Assembly: GCF_029867415.1 (NCBI RefSeq)
Contig: NC_081182.1
Span: 14,258,497-14,322,496, forward strand
Source of the DNA: Vicia villosa
Taxonomy: Eukaryota; Streptophyta; Magnoliopsida; Fabales; Fabaceae
DNA: 64,000 nt
Direction: 5' to 3'
Shown here: in pieces, positions 59,660-64,000 of the stretch
Layout: the number at the start of each line of letters is the position of its first letter
How positions within the stretch are numbered: the first letter of the stretch is position 1
Notes under the pieces: generated by a model
What the model was told of the DNA's origin: nothing
Database searches by the model: none
Seen by the model: the letters and a program-made list of their open reading frames with translations, nothing else
Made by a program: the position numbers and the translations under genes

Positions 59660-60441
59660 AGAAACTGCTGCTATTTGCAAACCGTGTACTATACCCAAAT
59701 TTTAATGGTTACATTATATGTTGGGAATGTTATTTTGGTACATTGTGTTATATATATTCTGCTACATGTTATTTTGTAAGCACTTTATCCAAAATGTGAA
59801 CACAGTAATATTGTGACCACTGGAAGATCTAATCTATAATCGTTTTCGGGACAAATTTTTTAAGTTCTCCTATTATATTCTATTAATCCGCTCTGATATG
59901 CTGTTAGTTAAAATGAAATCTGTCCCATAATATTGTATCAACATTATAGTAAGATCAGACATAAAATTATTTATTGATAGTTAACATAGTCAAATGTTAA
60001 AAGTCCTGGTGTTTGTTTGTGAGACACAATCCATGTTTTAGTTTATAATGTAATGACAGAAAACTTAAATTCTGCTAATCCAAACAAATCGTTCTTTGCA
60101 ACATCATTATTGTAACTAACATTAAAAATAATAAAAAAGGAGCACCCCGTTATAAGAGGTATAGTTAAAATGGAATGTTTGATATATGATCAAAAAGAAT
60201 CAAAATAATTAATAATAGTATATATAATATGTAGTTCAATTTGAATCATTTGAATATAATAAGCCAAAGAAACCATTGATAATTCTTAAATCAAATTGAA
60301 CATAACAGAAGCACATAGCCAGTATTCATGCACTAATTATTACAGAAAATGAAATCACACACATGATTAAAAGCAAAGGAAACTATTATTCAGTTTTTAT
60401 AACAAACACCTAAGCAAAACACACACAAAATAAAAATATTC
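59660..60441. other. Non-coding spacer in the Helitron
   Basis: AT-rich sequence between two convergent genes (B3-like 3 and RPA). No ORF or RNA gene is seen; it should hold both 3' ends. Confidence 0.5.
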
Positions 60442-62978
60442 CTAATCAATCTTCTCCATTTTAATTATCTTCTTCAGCTTGTTTGATGACAGTTCCCCAT
60501 CAATAGATTCACTTGATGCAGCAGGAAGATGTCTCTTACCACCAGGTGTGACAGCATTCGGCTTGTGTTCAGATGTAATTTCCAGGTCCTGCAATGCCAC
60601 GATGAAGACTATTAGTTAGGAATATTGATATAAATGTAAGTCGGTAAGTGTTAGTAATATTGATCTAAATGTAAGTAGGTAAGTGTGTTGCAGTGAGACT
60701 TACTGTAACCAATTCACAGTCTTCATTGGCATCTGTTTTAGCTTCATCAACACTCTCTTTAATCTATATATTGTTAAACACAATTTTCAATATAACATAA
60801 TCACAGGAAAAGCAAAAAAATGCATACACAGTTTAAAATTTCTACCTCCAGAGTATCAGGTACGACAGTTTGGATTGGAATAGGTTCCTTGAGAATTTAC
60901 CAAAGAAAAACAAAATCAGGCCAAAAATTGTTATAATATGAAGTCCTCTTTTATAAAACAAATGTCAGTTTATTAGAGCTGACCTCATCTGTTCCCCATT
61001 TTTCCTTAAGTTGCTGGATAATAGGATCATTTTTTATAATCATAACGACGGAACAGTTCTTCCAGCGTGGATGCCACTTAACCTTCATAGCCATTTCCAA
61101 CTTCAACAACTGATCAAGTGCTAACGGAAAGTCCAATGGATCATTAATTCCAGCCTATTTAAACAACTGGCCATATTAGTGTACACAGAGTATTGAAAAG
61201 TACATTCTAATTCGTCTGCACAATATAAATATAACCTGAATCATAGTGTTACGAAGTTGCGATGCAGATAAACCCAACAGCATTTCACATTCTCTGTTCC
61301 AGAAGACAAAATTGCAGCTTTGGCCCCCGTGAGTAACCTCAATTTCAATCTTATACCTGAACATCATAAGAAGTCGTTCCGTTAAAAAAGCCGACAACAT
61401 AGAAACATCAAAAACATGACAGAAACAACATCTATTAGGTGAGAACAACTAAAACCTAAGGACTTCAACCATGGTTTCATGACCAGCTTCACACTCAAAG
61501 GGGGGGCTGTCCCCGCGCGCTATAGATTGACACATATGGCAGGCACGATAGAACCATCCAAACGGAGATGCTACTAATAATTTTGTTGTAGCGACAGTAG
61601 CGCAAAATGTAACCTGGACAAATAGCCGCCAAAATCAGAAACATGTGACACACTAAACAATGAGGTTATAATTACGATAATATAGGAAAATAGAAAGACA
61701 TACATCCGTAAGTTGAATAATCTCAGCAATAGGCAAAACAACAGCCTTTGAGAACAATTTTTGCACAGGAGTGAGCTGTTGATTTTCAGAACTTTGGGAG
61801 GAATATTGGGAATTCCCTCCAAGTTGGTCAGACAGGGTTACCTTGCTCTCCTCAGGCATTCTGCAGAGCATGGATCATTATCAAATTCATACATGAAAAA
61901 AATAATTGCATAAAATGGATGACACTATCAACATACCTATCAATAAAGTCTTTCATGATCGGAAAATCAGCATCAACACATAAAAGGGTCACATTGTAGG
62001 TGTTTGTCACAGACAGAGGATACTTTCCTGCAAATTCAAATTACACCTTGTCAATATATTTATCACAGATTTTTTTTATTTAGTATTAATTTATAAAATA
62101 AGTCATGGAATAACCTTCTTCCTTCACTTTGGCATACTGAAGCAACACAACTGTAGGTAGTGATGCAGCAACCCTAACTTTGTTAAACTTGATGAACTGA
62201 TCCGCGTATGATTCCCACAGAGTACAGTTCAACATGTTGTTGCTAAACCATGATCACAACACATTAAGATATATAACATGATTCATATATGAGGCAGTTT
62301 AATGTATAAAAAAACAAACCTGTGATCACGCAACATCATGCTAATTTGCTGCTTCTTTGCACCTGACTCAGTCTGCGCATAACCAATACTATCCACCATT
62401 CCAACGACATCTGAAATAAATTTATTAATTTCACACGGCTATAATGCACCAAAACATGAGACAATAAAAAAACCAAAAACCATACTCACGAATCAGAACA
62501 TGTTTGTCAAACCTCCCTGTTATGATGTCTGAAAAACTTGTAAATAAAATCGATTTCGGGGGTATCTCATGTTTGTCTTCATCAAGAACAGACGTTCCAG
62601 CAGTAAACTTTATCATATATCTGTGTCCCGATGCCCTGAAGGCCAGAACATAAGGCACCACCTTAAAATTAGATACAGTATAAGTATGGCCTAATAAGCA
62701 TTTTTCGGTGAAAACCGACACATGCGGTGCTGGAACAACAGCATGAATATCATCTCCCTGCAGCAGAAACCAACAAATGATTCAAACTATACAAACATAG
62801 GTAAATGATAAACATACTGAAACATAAACAGGGTAATCACCAATTTGTCAACAAAGATCATTTCAAAATGTTCCTTGCTGTTGGAGACAACTTTCCATCG
62901 GTGGTGAATCCTAACAACAATCTTCCAAAGCTCTTTTCCATCATTGATCTCTGCTATTCTCTCAACAGGCCTTGACAT
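60442..62978 (-). CDS. RPA70-like single-strand DNA-binding protein, Helitron-borne (12 exons)
   Basis: Exons on the minus strand: 62841–62978, 62490–62757, 62320–62410, 62115–62242, 61937–62027, 61704–61860, 61456–61613, 61236–61356, 60984–61154, 60846–60887, 60704–60763, 60442–60588. They total 1,572 nt, 523 aa, with every junction in frame. The product resembles the large subunit of replication protein A. The first OB fold opens WKIVVRIHHRWKV, the second has VVGMVDSIGYAQTESG, and the third contains a zinc site C316-X2-C319-X12-C332-X3-H336. Plant Helitrons often carry RPA-like genes, presumably to coat the displaced strand during rolling-circle replication. The intact frame contrasts with the damaged Rep/helicase. 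The C-terminal tail is Lys-rich (KLKKIIKMEKID). Confidence 0.85.
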
Positions 62979-63328
62979 GATAATGCAAATTCACACTGCA
63001 CTGAATGATTACCGCAGAAGTTAGCAAGCATGGAAAGAGAAGAATGAAATCACTGATAAATAGGCAAGCCATTTAAACACATAATTACTGCAATTGTGCA
63101 GTTTGGAACGTGGAGAGGCACAGAGTAATGGTCCTTACATAACTGCAGCAACATGAGAAGCTGTGAGGGTGAAACTTCCACAGTCATAACTGCCGCAGCC
63201 CACCATGCAGTTGAAGGATCAAAAATTCTGTAGTAACCACCAAAGCTTATGTGGATCATTGAGAGAAGAGTTGCTGATGTGGATAGCCTAAGAAAGTCTC
63301 AAATGGTAGACTTTTCTTATATGATAGA
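62979..63328 (-). other. Helitron 5' end and RPA promoter region
   Basis: No convincing exon. It contains the Helitron 5' terminus at its right edge. An open stretch at 63,050–63,259 has no recognisable family and is probably chance. Confidence 0.4.
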
Positions 63329-63445
63329 TTTGGAACCTAATTAGTACACAAATAAACCCTTTCTTAGTACACGGAAATAAAATATTACAGTACACAGGCT
63401 AACATATATTAATTAATTATTTTTCAACCAGCTATCAAGGTAGAC

Positions 63446-64000
63446 TTAATTGGAGTTAGGGGAGGAATTTTCTTTCACAGCTAGTGTATCTTTCAACCAT
63501 CTATCAAGGTAAACTTGTTTGGAGTCAAGGGTCGATTTTTCTTTCAAATCTCGGGTATCTTTCAACCATCCATCAAGGTAAACTTGGTTGGAGTTAGGGT
63601 TGACTTTTGCTTTCTCAGCTCGCATATCTTTCAACCATCCATCAAGGTAAACCTGGTTGGAGTCAAAGTTGGATTCTACTTTCTTAGCTCGGGTATCTTT
63701 CAACCATCCATCAAGGTAAACTTGGTTGGACTCTGAGTTGGCTTTGGCTTTCTCGACTCTGGTATCTTTTAACCATCCATCAAGGTAAACTTGGTTGGAG
63801 TCAGGGGTGGATTTTTCTTTCTCAGATAGGATATCTTTCAACCATCCATCAAGGTAAACTTGGTTGGATTCATGGGTGGATTTCACTTTTTCATCTCGGG
63901 TATCTTTCAACCATCCATCAAGGTAAACTTGGTTGGAGTCAGAGTTAGATTTTGCTTTCTCAGCTCGAGTATCTTTCAACCATCCATCTAGATAAACTTG
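63446..64000 (-). CDS. Tandem-repeat peptide precursor-like protein, C-terminal part (runs off window)
   Basis: The minus strand is open from the window edge to a stop at 63,446–63,448. It encodes at least eight tandem units of 23 residues (69 bp), each SNQVYLDGWLKD followed by a variable Lys/Glu/Ser-rich linker such as TRAEKAKSNSD. The core QVYLDGW is unchanged in seven units and QVYLDRW in the last full one; linkers vary. The stop sits exactly where the Gln of a ninth core would be, and the sequence after it still reads VYLDSWLKNN and a second stop (63,413–63,415). No domain, signal peptide or start is visible because the 5' part is missing. Constant cores, variable linkers and Asn before each Gln resemble multi-core ribosomal peptide precursors, but the family is not established. 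Confidence 0.65.
   Translation of the reverse strand, partial: QVYLDGWLKDTRAEKAKSNSDSNQVYLDGWLKDTRDEKVKSTHESNQVYLDGWLKDILSEKEKSTPDSNQVYLDGWLKDTRVEKAKANSESNQVYLDGWLKDTRAKKVESNFDSNQVYLDGWLKDMRAEKAKVNPNSNQVYLDGWLKDTRDLKEKSTLDSKQVYLDRWLKDTLAVKENSSPNSN

Larger units (their letters stand above)
49538..63328 (-). mobile_element. Large Helitron (13.8 kb) with Rep/helicase, RPA and three B3-like genes
   Basis: On the minus strand the 5' end is A|TCTATCATATAAGAAAAG (TC at 63,328), with CCACATCAGC about 45 nt inside. The 3' end has a hairpin (9-bp stems ACCCGTGCG/CGCACGGGT, 49,548–49,567), 6 nt, then CTAG (49,538–49,541) followed by T. This fits insertion between A and T without target duplication. Between the ends are a Helitron Rep/helicase, an RPA70-like gene and three B3-like genes on the opposite strand. 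Rolling-circle replication by the Rep nuclease and helicase is the known mechanism of the family. Lesions in Rep/helicase suggest this copy no longer moves by itself. Confidence 0.88.

Noticed and set aside
63050..63259. Possible extra exon upstream of the RPA-like gene
   Set aside because: No family resemblance and the first OB fold already has a proper start at 62,978.
63515..63736. Plus-strand open frame with IFQPSIKVNLVGV repeats
   Set aside because: It is the antisense shadow of the 69-bp repeat gene; the minus-strand frame is the longer one and runs on past the window edge.
63446..64000. CRISPR-like or satellite reading of the 69-bp repeats
   Set aside because: The repeats are in frame with coding-type variation and no spacers; the sequence is a plant nuclear gene.

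Overview
The window is plant nuclear DNA, most likely from a temperate papilionoid legume (pea, vetch, clover or medic group). It is AT-rich, its genes have GT–AG introns, and it is packed with decayed transposons, among them a large Ty3/gypsy element of the Ogre/Tat type that is typical of Fabeae. The species cannot be fixed from sequence reading alone.

Layout. (1) 1–4 kb: a hAT-like non-autonomous element and a decayed Ty1/copia pol. (2) 4.08–7.0 kb: one intact 14-exon nuclear gene for the large subunit of plastid ADP-glucose pyrophosphorylase (510 aa). (3) 8.7–35.8 kb: a cluster of seven intact single-exon paralogues of the DUF241/BPS1-like plant family (293–295 aa). Five degenerate family members lie upstream of cluster genes, in opposite orientation to them. 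The cluster grew by duplication of blocks of about 3 kb with inversions. Copia, gypsy and LINE fragments sit in between. A 433-bp hAT MITE with a perfect 8-bp target duplication sits in one promoter, and sister promoters keep the empty site. (4) 36–41 kb: AT microsatellite, a Stowaway-type MITE inserted in another copy of itself, a 1.4-kb non-autonomous Helitron, and a 5'-truncated proteasome beta-1 gene. (5) 41.3–49.1 kb: an Ogre/Tat-like LTR region on the minus strand, with a tandem 47-bp repeat, a small two-membrane-helix ORF behind an LTR TATA box, the end of pol, an assembly gap, and a second LTR fragment. (6) 49,538–63,328: a complete, very large Helitron (13.8 kb). (7) 63.4–64 kb: the 3' part of a gene encoding at least eight 23-residue repeats with a QVYLDGW core.

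The Helitron is the most interesting system. Both ends can be placed: A|TC at 63,328 and a hairpin plus CTAG|T at 49,538. Its minus strand carries a Rep/helicase gene (HUH nuclease plus PIF1-type helicase) and an intact 12-exon RPA70-like gene. Its plus strand carries three B3-like DNA-binding-domain genes, two of them intact, an unusual cargo. The Rep/helicase has one frameshift in an A7 run, one in-frame TAA and one intron junction that does not keep frame, so this copy is probably recently inactivated unless these are assembly errors. Two other Helitron 3' ends in the window share the same hairpin stem and spacing, so they probably belong to the same family.
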